Assembly: GCF_963678975.1 (NCBI RefSeq)
Contig: NC_089276.1
Coordinates: forward strand, 6,287,098 to 6,351,097
Length of the DNA stretch: 64,000 nucleotides
DNA from: Dysidea avara
Lineage: Eukaryota; Porifera; Demospongiae; Dictyoceratida; Dysideidae
Direction: 5' to 3'
Notes under the pieces: generated by a model
What the model was told of the DNA's origin: nothing
The model's database searches: none
Seen by the model: only the letters and a program-made list of their open reading frames with translations
In this document: piece after piece, positions 46,311 through 57,036 of the stretch
Position numbering within the stretch: the first letter of the stretch is position 1
How the letters are laid out: the number at the start of each line of letters is the position of its first letter
Made by a program: the position numbers and the translations under genes

Positions 46311-48062
46311 TAGTGTTGTTTTGGTTCTAAAGTACTAGAACTAAATACACTTTTAGTACAGCTATTTAATTTTAGTTTTGGTACACTAGAACTAAACTAA
46401 ATTTATGAATAATTTTGGTTCAAAAACTATAACTAAACTAAAATTCTTTAAACTTCTGGTTCAAAAACTAAAACTAAACCAAAACCTTTTCAACTTTGAG
46501 TTCAAGAACTGGAACTAACTAAAAGGTTTCATGTAATCCTATGCCTAAAAGATTATTCCTATTAGCACTTTTCTTTGAAGATGTTGATGCTTGCAAATGA
46601 TACACATACCACAAATGTGTTACCATTGATTCTGCTGATTAAGCATTTTTCTTTCTGCTATTTAAACTCAATTATTTAAAGCATTTGTTTATTTGTATAA
46701 AATGGCAAGTGGAGGTGGAAGACCAAAGTCAAGTGGAGTATGGGGCTACTTTAGGTTTGATAAGATCAATGACAAAAGTGTGTGTGATGTAAAAACTAAT
46801 GATGGTTCAGTTTGTGGTAAAAAATTTAAAGGCCAGTCTTGATGAACTTGCCTGGGACAACCTTACTGCAACACAGTGGAAGCATTTAGAATTCATTCAA
46901 CAACTACTTCAGCCATTTGCTCACCACACTAACATCACTTCAGCCGAAAACAGCACAACCATTGCAATGGTTATTCCTGTCCTTAAAGAACTAAACCTGC
47001 ACTTTGAAGAAATGTGCAAAACCAGTGGAGTAGCTGTAGTATGTAGGAGAATGCTTATCGATTTAAATCGAAGATTTATGTTTGCTACCAATCCTGATAT
47101 GCCTAATTTTGATCCAGTTTATGTAGCAACCACTTTGGTAAACCCTGCATATCGTAAGATACTGAATGATAAACAGCTAGAAAAGGCAAAAGAGTTCATA
47201 TTACAACTAATGCATATTAACAGACACGCTGAAGAAACGGAACAATCGTCACCAGGAAGTCAAGAAAATGACAATGAAGAAATTAATTTGCCAATTTCAA
47301 ATGATGATCAAGATGGACAGCCCCCACCTGCAAAACGCTTTAAACATTTAGATCGAGTCAGTAGACTGCTAGATGAAGAAGACGATGAACAGGACCATCA
47401 AGAGAACATATCAACCACAATATTGCTGGAGGAGCAACAATTGAATCGGTACATAGAATGCAGAGTTAGTAAAGATGATAAAAAATCGATCCTTTTGAGT
47501 TTTGGCAGAAGAAAAAAATGAGTTTCCAGATCTGGCTTTAACTGCTTGCAAAATTCTCGCAACACCTGCATCATCAGCTCCTGTTGAGAGAATTTTTTTC
47601 TTCAGGGGGAGAGGTTACCAGAGGTAAAAGAAATCGTTTAACAAACCATAATCTAGATATTCTTGCGAAAGAACAAAATGTACATTCAAATATAATTTAA
47701 ATTCTTGCTGTGCAATAGATGTGTGAAAGTGTGCAACTGGGTATATTAATAACCTCTGTATGGCAAGGGTTGAATTTGGCTTCACTGATTCAGATTCAGA
47801 TTGTAATAAAATCTGAACATACTAGTAGTACACTAACTAAAACTTGGGTACTGCAACTAATACTAACTAAAATTACAGAAGAGCTGGGTACTAGAACTAA
47901 TACTAACTAAAACTATGGTTAGCTGAGAGTACTAGAACTAAAACCAACTAAAATTGCAGGTATTTAGGGGTACTAGAACTAAACTAACTAAAACTACAGC
48001 TAACTAATAGTACTAAAACTAGAATCAAACTAAAATGATTTAGCAGTACTAAAACAACACTA
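46311..48062 (+). mobile_element. hAT transposon with 12-bp perfect ends and 8-bp target duplication
   Basis: The ends are TAGTGTTGTTTT and its exact inverse. CTAGTAGT flanks both sides (46303-46310, 48063-48070). The subterminal regions carry many (A)CTAGAACTAAA / ACTAAAACTA repeats, about 200 bp at the left and 250 bp at the right, the usual transposase-binding arrays of hAT elements. The centre holds a broken transposase gene (see 46702-47700). Confidence 0.95.
46702..47700 (+). pseudogene. Broken hAT transposase (BED finger, partial catalytic core, hATC)
   Basis: The frame opens MASGGGRPKSSGVWGYFRF and SVCDVKTNDGSVCGKKF, half of a BED zinc finger, then stops at about 46840. In another frame 46799-47521 encodes the C-terminal half (DNLTATQWKHLEFIQQLLQP, PNFDPVYVATTLVNPAY and an acidic linker). 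It is followed in a shifted frame by FPDLALTACKILATPASSAP and VERIFSSGG, the hATC dimerisation motif. The second half of the BED finger and most of the RNase-H-like core are missing, so the gene is internally deleted. ZBED-like host genes are excluded by the surrounding transposon ends. Confidence 0.9.
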
Positions 48063-48449
48063 CTAGTAGTACAGGAATCTAACACAAACTGGCTAGCAGT
48101 GTGCATGAGAACTTTATAGCTACTGCTAGAAGGTAAGACTACTGAGTAGCACTTTACTGAAGAAAGATAGGGTATAAAGAGGTAGCTACACTATACCATG
48201 GTAAAACACCTCATACAGGCTGTAAAATGGTTTCTATAAGTGTATCAAAGGAGTGGAATTGCAATTCTGTGAAAGTAGACCCTGCATTCTTGGTAAGAAT
48301 AGGGGCACTGATTCTTTTAGTCCCCTATTAATATCATGTTACCAGAAGTTCAGGACATCACATGATTGCATTGCAATGGATTCAGTAAAAAAATTATTAT
48401 GATTCTTAAACCTGCGCATACCTGTACCGCCAGGTGTATTTCTCCATAA

Positions 48450-48753
48450 CAGGGGCGGATCCAGACTATTAAAAAGGGGGGTTCCATTTTGGAATTGCCT
48501 ATAGCTGTAAGTTGAACTGAGACCAAAAAAAAAAAAAAAAAAGTCATCACCTGCTGACAACATGCAGCTGCCCTCACCATAGATACCCTTACGAACTATA
48601 TTTCCTTATTTATATCTAGATACATAACTTGCTACACTGTGACTGCTTTATTAGAGTATATCGATTTGACTGCTCTATTAGAGTATCTCGAGTAAGAGAG
48701 GCTCTTTCAAAAGGGGGGTCTAGTTCCATGGAACCCCCCTGGATCCGCCCCTG
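48450..48753. mobile_element. Non-autonomous element, ends CAGGGGCGGATCCAG
   Basis: Perfect 15-bp inverted ends CAGGGGCGGATCCAG / CTGGATCCGCCCCTG. The immediate flanks share CATAA on both sides. The interior repeats the layout of the CATAGGCGG family: GGGGGG block, A-run, two CTTTATTAGAG/CTCTATTAGAG motifs, GGGGGG block. It is probably a related hAT subfamily; the 8-bp duplication is not intact. Confidence 0.85.
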
Positions 48754-49054
48754 CATAACCACCCTAAACTGGGGCGCATCATAACTATAAGCTAATACAT
48801 ATGCCTTCACTGGTGACTTTGTAATGGACTGCATGCCATTTGTAGTTTCTTGATTACCTATTATTCAAAGGAAACCATACAAACATATATTAGTAAATGC
48901 ACCTTGTAATGTAAATATTGCAATACACTGTTACACACTAAAGCTACACAGTTCTGTCTGAGTCTTAGGAGGTAATCTATATCAGATCATTACACATCAT
49001 GCAATAACAGTGCGGCAGGTCCATGTCACCGTGTCTGATCTGTGCCCGCTGTTG

Positions 49055-50298
49055 TCAGGTCACTGTGAGCATTAGAGCTGCACCAGACAGCAACATGAGA
49101 ATGTTGGTACTGAAAATGAGACTAGCTGCGCTTCCATTTCCATTAGTAGGTATATTGATGTTATCTCCTTCCTCAGGTTGAGATGTGGTTGTGATTCTCT
49201 CTGTAAGAACATAGTATAGCCACATTGTAAATTCAAATCTCATCTTTTTGTGCAAGATGCATGAAGTGTATATATTTTAATATATGTGTACCACTGCTCA
49301 CCTGTGATATTCAGTGAAATGGTCTCTAACAGTGGATTATAGTTCGTTGCTGTAGAACAGTATATCATCTTACACTTCATCATCACATGTGAGATTCTGA
49401 TCACTGCCTGTGCAGTGTACTTATCAGGGCTAGCATAGTCTACTTCATAGCGACAATGATCTGATGCAAGATAGAGGTTGGGTCTTGGATTGCCTGTAGC
49501 TCTGCAAGTCCCAGTGTAATTATCACCAAGAATCACATTGGTAGGGAAATCCAGTTCTAATCTTGTTGGCAGCACTAGGGAGTGAAAGAAACCATATACT
49601 ATACACCACAACTACTTTCAATGAGCCTTAATTACATTATGCTATCACAGAAATATGTGTGATAGCTACATTTTGGCGAGCTTATAATTATTTGAGAAAT
49701 TTGCTATCACAACAGTGCAGACTCACTATAAAAGAGCATAAAAACAATAATTTCATTATCTCACCTTGCACATTGTGGACACACTGAGTCACATTAACAG
49801 CATCATTACTACACCCCGAGCTACAGCCACACTTGTACCATCCACCATCATCATAGTCGCTGATGTGTATGGTAGTCCTACAAGCTCCTCTGCTGATCTC
49901 ATCATACTCCCCACTCTGATTATTGTAGTGGTCTATTGTACACCCCTCACAACAGTGACTGAAAGGGCAGAAGATTGTAATTGTATCACCAAGATGCGTC
50001 GTGTATGGAGTTGCGGTACTATTTTGGTTTCCTGGTCGACACAAAGGCACTGAAAATGAAAAAATAAAAATAATTAATAATAACTAGCTGCAGCTGAGCT
50101 GAATGAAATGCACGCACGGAAATATCTAGCTACATGATCTATTTATACAGAACCATGCAGTGCACACAGGGGAGGCTAATACATGTATTAACTACTCTTC
50201 CTTGTATGCATTTGAAACTTACATATTCTCTTTTCTTTAACTTTGGTACCACCAGTTGTGAGAGCTAAAACAGTAATCATCAGCAGCAAATAATTCAT
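49055..50298 (-). CDS. Secreted/GPI-anchored two-domain Ig-like surface protein (paralog B)
   Basis: There are four exons, 50298-50223, 50049-49765, 49574-49302 and 49200-49055, all joined in phase 1 with consensus sites. The protein is 259 residues. Exon 1 gives the signal peptide (MNYLLLMITVLALTTGG). Domain 1 has FCPFSHCCEG, GEYDEISRGACRTTIHI and GGWYKCGC. Domain 2 starts VLPTRLELDFP and has GTCRATGNPRPN and KMIYCST. A short stalk leads to LMLLSGAALMLTVT with no cytosolic tail, so a GPI anchor is likely. Domain order, the shared EYDEISRG/EFEEISRG and VLPTR(L/I)E motifs and exon borders show common origin with 29389-30357. That copy lacks the intron after the signal peptide. Confidence 0.87.
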
Positions 50299-50931
50299 CT
50301 CAGATAGTGAAGAAAATGTACAGAATTAATAGCTAAATACAAACGCAAAAAATACAAACGCTTTAATTAATATAGCCTATATAGCACTAACACTATAAAA
50401 GGTAACGCGGATCTACTTTAAATACGCACCGTCCCATGCATCATGAAGGGAAAGTCCAGCCTGATTACATCATATTTGGTAAAAATATTTGACTAGCTAT
50501 ATATAGTGCAGTCTCGTGCCTGCATGCACGTCATCATACATGCCAGCATGGGATATAATTCAAATATGAAGTGGCATGCATCTGTAGTGAGTGTACAGCA
50601 CCTATATGAACCAGGGCACCTGTTTAATAATGCTCTTGAAAATGAGGACATCGGACAGCATAAATCTAGATGCACACTTCTTAGGTACCAAAGTATAGCA
50701 CACAAACTGATTTGAAAATCTCGAAACTGTTGGTTGTCCATTGACCCAGATATGCAGTTTAGTGGCAGCAATAGTGCATCATGTACAGAACCGGCTGAAC
50801 AATATGCAGTGCTCAGTGACTAAATTTAGCTGTAGCTATGTAATCATGTACATACGTGTATACCTGTGGTTACACTTACACCCCTATAGCATTTATTACA
50901 CAATACATTAAGTGATACACTATAAAAAATG

Positions 50932-51023
50932 AAGTGTGTCTGACACACCAAAAATGTCGCAGTATGCACACCTTTTGCACATGGTGTGTATATTGCAACA
51001 TTTTTGGTGTGTCAGACACACTT
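50932..51023. repeat. Foldback, arms of about 40 bp (AAGTGTGTCTGACACACC)
   Basis: AAGTGTGTCTGACACACCAA and onward to GCACACC pairs with its inverse after a 10-bp loop, with a few mismatches. The arm itself contains the palindrome GTGTCTGACAC. Its right edge overlaps the target duplication of the next hAT element. Confidence 0.85.
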
Positions 51024-51028
51024 ACATG

Positions 51029-51395
51029 TAGAGCTGTGAAACCTTACCGGGTAAACCGACCAGTTATTTTTAGTTATTGGTTATTTTTTCACATAACCAG
51101 TTAACCAACTTTTAATATTTTCACTCAAAATGTAATGTTTTCGGTGCTCTTCAACACTAATATCATACTTGCGGTAAAATTAAACTTGTGGTATGTACAA
51201 TCATGCACTTGGCGACTGTTGATTTGGCCATTTTACACCATCTGACAAACCATATCACAAAATTTAAGGTGAATATACGTAGCTTAAATCCTATAGGTTC
51301 ACTATAGAACTAATAATTCAGTTACAACCGGATAACCGGCAGTTATAATCTACTCAGTAACCGATTATGATATTCTGTCCAGTTTCTCAGCTCTA
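51029..51395. mobile_element. hAT MITE with perfect 8-bp target duplication CTTACATG
   Basis: TAGAGCTGTGAAAC at the left pairs with the inverse of TAGAGCTGAGAAAC at the right. CTTACATG flanks both sides (51021-51028, 51396-51403). The interior is rich in AACCGG/CCGGTTA and GTTATT repeats. No coding capacity. Confidence 0.92.
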
Positions 51396-51461
51396 CTTAC
51401 ATGTGTATAATGTCAATTATACCCTTGATAATGTTTGTCGTTTCCCATGCCTCTGCACAAG

Positions 51462-51831
51462 TAGAATTGGGTGATATCATATTTTTTTTACCAACGATAT
51501 AGCTATTGCCATCTAAAATATTATGATATTACTAAATATCACAATATTCACACTTCTTTGCAGTTAGAGATGGTACACAGAGAGAATAGGTGTTATTTTG
51601 AAATGCATTAGAAATCATCCTTGATCTTTGCCACCAATGAGCGTTAAATTGTGGTGGTTTCAGCTTACTTTGTTTGCTACATTTCTTATTGAAGAATAAA
51701 TGTACCTAAATGATTTAGTAAATATGTGTAGAATTACAGTAAACATTCTAGAATTACTTAAATACGATATTACAATATCACATCATAATAGAATCAAATA
51801 TCACGATAGAAGATAATATTGCCCAGCTCTA
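51462..51831. mobile_element. Older hAT MITE, ends TAGAGCTGGGCAATAT
   Basis: The right end, inverted, reads TAGAGCTGGGCAATAT; the left end is TAGAATTGGGTGATAT. The flanks tgcacaag and cgcacaaa share GCACAA. Interior ATCACGATA / CGATATTACAATATC repeats are typical of this widespread hAT group. It is more diverged than its neighbour. Confidence 0.78.
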
Positions 51832-52292
51832 CGCACAAAGTCATATATATATAAATACAATAACTATTCTATCTTTATTCCACATTAATTGCATGGTGTA
51901 AGAGGACACTTTAAGACACAATCAATTGCTGGGGTCGTCAGTACTACAGTATAATTATAAAGTATACATGCTTTCCATGCATACCTAGCTATACGTATGT
52001 CCATGTGTTAATGCATATTATCTGTTACTATAAACACATGTATGTATAGGTGGTTCCGCAAACTTGTTTCTTCTTATTTGCTGAAATGTATAGTCAATTC
52101 ATGTAAATTTTCTTATGCGTAATTGTCTGTGCTTAACTCCTCAACTGTATTCACAATAGTTTGAGTTCTAACTACCTGTTATATGTACAACATATTACAT
52201 GCATATTTATGCAGCAGGAAGTGAGACATATGCAATTTCCATTACCATGCACAAACTATAATTGATGTCTGCAAACACTGGTCTGTATGTTG

Positions 52293-52318
52293 TCTCACAC
52301 AACACACACACACACACT
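52293..52318. repeat. (CA)n microsatellite
   Basis: Short CACACA run. Confidence 0.8.
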
Positions 52319-52401
52319 AGCTAACCTATAACATAACCATTACTTGACCTACCAATTCCCAGGGAATTTTTTGATTACATCATCTCTGGTATAGGGTGGT
52401 A

Positions 52402-52642
52402 CAGTGAAACCTGTTTAATATAACCAAAAAGACCACCTCCAGTAGGTTAATCATATTCACAAGACACATGACTTGTTAGTATAGACCAAAAGTATTTTAT
52501 TATAACTGTAACAAATTGAGCTGATTAGAGATGTAGAGTGTATCATTACATCATGTCAACCAATCTGTTTATAAAATTTCTAGTATAACCAAACAATTAG
52601 TAGAAACCAGCAGAAATCCATGTCATGGTGACCACATCACTG
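52402..52642. mobile_element. Possible very degenerate pogo/Tigger-like MITE
   Basis: TA-CAGTGAAACC at the left and GGTGACCACATCACTG-TA at the right share CAGTGA ends and TA flanks. The inner sequence (TTTAATATAACC, GGTTATACTAG inverse) is only loosely symmetrical. Confidence 0.4.
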
Positions 52643-52680
52643 TACTGTGTGTGTATTTAATATAGTGTATTTATTTTTAG

Positions 52681-53923
52681 TTATGAGAAAATCAAGAAGT
52701 TTCAGCACACATGAAGAGGAACCTGCATGTCACTCACGGATAGGTACCTGAATATGTGCATACACAATTCAATGCCAACAATGCTATAATGGCGACATTG
52801 AAGCGTGTGACATACTATATAGATATTTAATTGTTAATGAAACTGTATACCAAACCTATGGATATATGACATGTAGCCTGAAGAGGTACTACATAAATTA
52901 TGCATATTTGGACAACCAAGTTGTGTACAGAGAGCTACTATTTTACTTAGTTACTAGTTAATGTTTTTTATGCATTTAAATCAAGTGTGTAATGGTAGAA
53001 CCCCCGCTGATTCAGCAATGACTGTTCTATTTGAGCACTCCCATCTTGTATGAAATTTTTCTATGATTTGAGGGACAGAAGGCGGGACATGCCCCTGTAC
53101 CCCTGCATTAGCAGATCAATCAATACTGTGAAAATCTTCCCAGTGCAATTATTTCATAATCAAGATTGTACAGCCATGCAGAGATAGCCATGGCCACATG
53201 CCGCAACTTATATTTATAAAATGGACAGTTTTAGTATTACAGTGGTGCTATATATACACACAACAAAGTGTTCATGTAGTCATTAGGACTGTGCTAGTGT
53301 CACAGCCAATTGCCAGTAAATAGTGACAGTGATTGTTCACAGTGACAGTGTGTAATGGTAGAACCCACACTGATTCAGCAATGCATGTCAGGTCAGGGGT
53401 ACAGGGGCATGTCCCTCTATAACTATTCACAGTGATTGACAATTGCTATCACTGCATGTGAATAGTTAATTTTGAAACGTAATTAGCAATAATTGCCAGT
53501 CACAGCTACCATTTACAGCTGGTAGCACATTGTGGGTATTGAATGATAACATGTTTAATTTTTATTTACTTTTTATTTTTATTTATTAATGCTTTACAGC
53601 ACAAATGCTGAAGGTCTGTAGGACACCTGGTCCTACAGCTTGTTCAAAGACTTTAGCTACTTAAGGTGTGTTCGAAAAGTTGGAGAAAGGAGAAAAAATC
53701 CATGACTGGACCTAGGTAGCCTCGAACCTGCAGCCATCCGATTTACGCTCTAACGCTTACAGGAGTCTACCAGGTGGTCAGGATGTTTTCTCCTTGTTAT
53801 TTTCATGTAATTATATCCATAGGTATTCTAGAGAGTAACTCATTATCTCTAAGTACCCAAAGTAGAAGTGCTGGTATAGTTGCAGGAGTTGAGATATCAA
53901 GTATGCTGATTAAAAGACAGTAG
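52681..53923 (+). CDS. Possible last two exons of an unidentified gene
   Basis: 52681-52743 is bounded by TTATTTTTAG and GTACCTG. 53823-53923 follows ATCCATAG and ends in TAG. Joined in phase 1 they read MRKSRSFSTHEEEPACHSRI then GILESNSLSLSTQSRSAGIV and AGVEISSMLIKRQ. The composition (Ser-rich, charged, no membrane segment) would fit a cytoplasmic tail. I did not recognise the family and found no convincing upstream exons on this strand, so this may be chance. The intron holds an inverted SINE and a duplicated repeat. Confidence 0.3.
52990..53415. repeat. Direct repeat GTGTAATGGTAGAACCC...GATTCAGCAATG
   Basis: GTGTAATGGTAGAACCCCCG (from about 52986) recurs as GTGTAATGGTAGAACCCACA at 53350. 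Each is followed by CTGATTCAGCAATG and a CAGGGGCATGTCCC-like tail (the first copy with an insert). Short AGTGACAGTG repeats lie between. Confidence 0.75.
53583..53790 (-). mobile_element. tRNA-derived SINE, inverted copy
   Basis: Reverse complement of 24826-25042, from the ATTTATTAATGCTTTACAGC tail to the head AGCCTCGAACCTGCAGCCAT (B-box on the minus strand). The head here extends further (CACCTGGTAGACTCCTGTAA on the minus strand) and shows the likely A-box region missing from the other copy. Confidence 0.85.
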
Positions 53924-53981
53924 TAAAAGTTGTATGTGCAGTCTCAGGTAAGGCTACAACTCCAGGTCTCATGGTCTAGGA

Positions 53982-55375
53982 TAGGGTCCGCAATCCGAAA
54001 AATCAACTTTTACAAATCAACCCCCTACTATTGTGGAATGTTCATGGTAGTATCCCATTACTAGACCTACCATGAAACCAGAGGCACGATTGTTGTCTTC
54101 ACAGAAATATTAATTTTAGTATTTTGCGAGATACAACAAAAAAAAATTTTTTTCTTAATTTTGTAAACTTGCTACTTAGCTAGATATTATCTAGAGTTGT
54201 TGTAGTTAGAAAGTACGCACAATAATAAGTAAATGATTTGCCAACTCTTCTTCACAGTGATGTGATAAGCATGTGCTGGAAAGGATCTGAGACTTCTCTC
54301 CATCTGGGTGAAGAGCGTCAAAAATTTCCTGCGTCATTCCACAGGATTCTCTCAATGGTGCCAAAAACCTTTCCAGTACTTCTGATGCCACACTGATGCC
54401 ACACTGGTCACCTAATTTTGTTTAGAATGATGATAAAAGATGGTCCAGAACACTTGGTAGTAGTAGCAGTTGGTGTTTCTGTGATTTCATATGATCAAGA
54501 GTGAATTATTCACTCTTGATATGATGCAGTATGCCAGGAGCTCCATCCAGCTTGAATTGAAAATGAAAGATTTTGTACTTTTTTGGGTTTGTTATGGGAT
54601 ATTTTACAACATAATTGTGATGTAGGGTGATCCAGTAAAGATTTGAAGCTGGTGTGGAGCATGAGAGGTGAAGTCAAATTTAGACAATTTAGGTGCCTTC
54701 CGTGGCGCAGAAATTAGAATGACGTGTGGAAGCTGTGGACCAACTGATAATAATTGACAACCGCTGGTACCAAACGTCCAGGGACATCTTTTGCCATAGT
54801 TCTAGTCAATAATTATTGACTACTGTTGTGACTGCAGAAGCACTGGAGATGGCTGGAAAAGGTGATATAATTATTGCTTTAATGTTGCAGAAAATTTTGA
54901 CGATAGTCACCCAGATGGTGAGAAGTCTCAGATCTTTTTCAGATTAACAGCATAGACAGACTATGCATCCAACCGTATCGAAACGTTATGAAGAAGTGTT
55001 GGCTTTTCTTTTCTTGGTTGGTAGGGCAGTTTTGAAATCGAATATTTGTATTTCTTGTTCTGTTTTTTCGAAGAAAGCAACCTTGTGCCGGGTGCCCAGC
55101 AAATTTTTTGCTTATTACTATGTGTACTTTTTAACTACAACAACTCTGGATATGATCTGGCTAAGTAGCAAGTTTCATCCGGTCCTTCATGTGGAGCACA
55201 AAATTTTGAAGAAAAATATTAGCATTTCGTGAGATACTAAAATCGATATTTCTGTGAAGACAACAATCTTGCCTCTGGTTTTATGGTGGATCTAGCAATG
55301 GGATATTACAATCAACATTTCGCAATGGTAGGAAGATCGAATTGTAAAAGTTGATTTTTCGGATTGCGGACCCTA
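53982..55375. mobile_element. Long-inverted-repeat transposon (TAGGGTCCGCAATCC ends)
   Basis: TAGGGTCCGCAATCCGAAAA at 53982 and its inverse ending at 55375 are flanked by TCTAGGA on both sides (53975-53981, 55376-55382). The arms extend inward about 350-490 bp, reaching GCAGGAAATTTTTGACG/GCAGAAAATTTTGACG and CACCCAGATGG, with gaps. The core between about 54332 and 54887 is unique. It contains a small palindrome, ATCAAGAGTGAATTATTCAC TCTTGAT. No transposase was recognised. Superfamily uncertain; 7 bp of target duplication would suit an eroded 8-bp hAT site. Confidence 0.78.
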
Positions 55376-55750
55376 TCTAGGACGTTCCAGCAATAGCATC
55401 CAAAAATTGTATGTAAGATTCTGAATCTCACCAATTTCTTTTTTGCAAAGATTCCAGATTCCAAGCCAAGATTCCAAAATTCAAAATTTACATAGCTGGC
55501 TACACTTTTTATGCACTCAGATGGCTTCCAGACTAATTGGATCACTGGCGAGGCTTGTGAAAATGTGCCGAAACACGTGCACAAGGCTCATGAGACTAAA
55601 CTGATTGCAACACAACACAGTACACAGCATATTTTACAAGAAATATATGGAAATAATCGGACTCATCAAGATTCCATTTTATCTGGATTTCAGATTCCAT
55701 TTAGGGATTCCAAGTGATTTGTGTTGCAAGGGGTGTCACGTAGATACGCA

Positions 55751-55972
55751 CTGTAGGTAGATCTGCGACCGCGGTCAAAGTCTTGACCGGCCGAAATTTC
55801 ACTTTGACCTGTGACTAAGAGCCTTTTTCGACCTTTGACCGGTGACTTAGTGACAATATTTCAGTAGTTTTCAATTGTGGGTTGGAAGCTTTTACCCTTG
55901 ACCGTTGAATTGGATTTCGGTGGCCTTGACCTTTGACTTAGACTTTGACCACAGTCGCAGATCTACCTACAG
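55751..55972. mobile_element. MITE, ends CTGTAGGTAGATCTGCGAC, rich in TTTGACC repeats
   Basis: CTGTAGGTAGATCTGCGAC with CGGTCAAAGTC at the left pairs with the inverse at the right (GACTTTGACC, GTCGCAGATCTACCTACAG). The interior carries repeated GACCTTTGACC and TGACCTGTGACT units. No clear target duplication. Confidence 0.8.
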
Positions 55973-56375
55973 TAAGTGCCTGTGTGTCACCCCCTTGTGT
56001 TGGATTCCAGTTGGCGTCGGACCCCCAGTCGACTTCAAGGTAGCTGGACCAACAACCCATACAGTGGCATCATGTCACAAACAATAGTTTGTTTTCAGTA
56101 CCAAATATCATTATGTAACTAGTAATGTATTCTCACATACAGTCACTGATCCGCAGGCGCAGCGCCCGCCGCTCCATTTCCAGCCGGTTTATTTGTGTAG
56201 CGATCTCTCAATTCGCAGACAATCATAAGCTGGTATATCCCTCACAGCAGATTTTAACTAATACGTACAATTTATGGACTAACCTTGCGCGAGGTTTGCT
56301 CGGAGACTTTCTGTACCGTAACAATACTCATTCCCACAATCGATACGGTAGTAGTGTAATAAGAAGGGCTTTGTC

Positions 56376-56620
56376 ATGAGTGACAGAAAGAGAGCTGCTG
56401 AGGAAGTGGACGATGAAGTAATTGGTCCACTACCAGTCAGTGAAGAACCCAGTAAAAAGAAACAAAAAGGTTTGGCGCTACTCGCAATAGCTGCGCGTTA
56501 TTTAGAATATATTGTAGTTCTGCAGTTTGAGAAGACGTATTTAGAAAACGTCCCATCAGCTGCGATGTATGAAAAAAGCTTCATGCACCGAGACGTGGTT
56601 ACCCAGGTGCTGGTTACCAA
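56376..56620 (+). CDS. PPWD1: PPWD1 5' end: spliceosomal WD40/cyclophilin protein (3' partial)
   Basis: The start ATG at 56376 gives MSDRKRAAEEVDDEVIGPLP, then a Lys-rich stretch and FEKTYLENVPSAAMYEKSFM with HRDVVTQVLVTK before a GTGAGT donor at 56621 (phase 2). Human PPWD1 has the same order, WVGPLP...[32 protein letters not shown] (from memory), just before its WD40 repeats. The C-terminal half, not in the window, is a cyclophilin-type prolyl isomerase, and the family associates with the spliceosome. A 48-nt GT-AG intron, 56470-56517, probably lies inside this open frame; removing it gives KKKQKVLQFEKTY, which matches the family, while keeping it adds 16 unmatched residues. No WD40 exon was recognised to the right edge, so the next intron may exceed 7 kb. 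Confidence 0.88.
56470..56517 (+). other. Probable 48-nt frame-preserving intron in PPWD1
   Basis: It runs from GTTTGGCGC to ATATTGTAG and is a multiple of three with no in-frame stop, so the frame stays open either way. The encoded insert (LALLAIAARYLEYIV core) is hydrophobic and absent from the family. Its length matches the 47-57 nt introns in the other genes here. Confidence 0.75.
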
Positions 56621-56734
56621 GTGAGTAATTGTACTGCAAAGCAGGTCTACAGCAAACACTAGTTAATTATTATCAAGAGTAAATAAATTTACTCTACAAA
56701 AAATACTGATCGCAAAATAAATAGGAAGGGTATT

Positions 56735-57036
56735 CAGGGGGCATCTCCAAACTGATTTTGGTACGCTTAATGTCATAGTGATGCTAACTTCAGACCCCCC
56801 CTCCTTAACGTCACACTATGAAAATGCATTAGCAATAGAAGCACAAAACGTTGTATTCTTTACTTGAAAACATAGTCTACAAACAGTATTGCTGCTTAAT
56901 CACATCACTTTCTCTGTTCCTAGCTGTTTACACTATAACTGCTTTAATAAAAATTTATAACGTCACGGGCTGAACCCCCCCCCCCCCCCCCCCCCCAACG
57001 TCATGACATTAAGTGTACCTGGAGATGTGTGCCTCC
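56735..57036. mobile_element. MITE, ends GGRGGCAnnnATCTCCA, with 22-bp C run
   Basis: GGGGGCATCTCCA...GGTACGCTTAATGTCAT at the left mirrors GGAGGCACACATCTCCAGGTACACTTAATGTCAT read from the right (given in parts). A homopolymer of about 22 C lies at 56975-56996 near the right arm, with a shorter C-rich run in the left half. It sits in PPWD1 intron sequence. Confidence 0.7.

Noticed and set aside
46799-47521. Interpretation as a host ZBED-type gene
   Set aside because: It lies between exact hAT ends with a target duplication and is interrupted, so it is a transposon remnant.
54206-54391. Minus-strand frame MASEVLERFLAPLRES and onward
   Set aside because: It lies in the arm of the 53982-55375 inverted-repeat element. 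The other arm has a diverged, broken version, so it is not supported as a host gene.
56125-56379. Plus-strand frame rich in Arg/Ser just before PPWD1
   Set aside because: It overlaps the PPWD1 start and lies in the expected 5' UTR/promoter; no family features.
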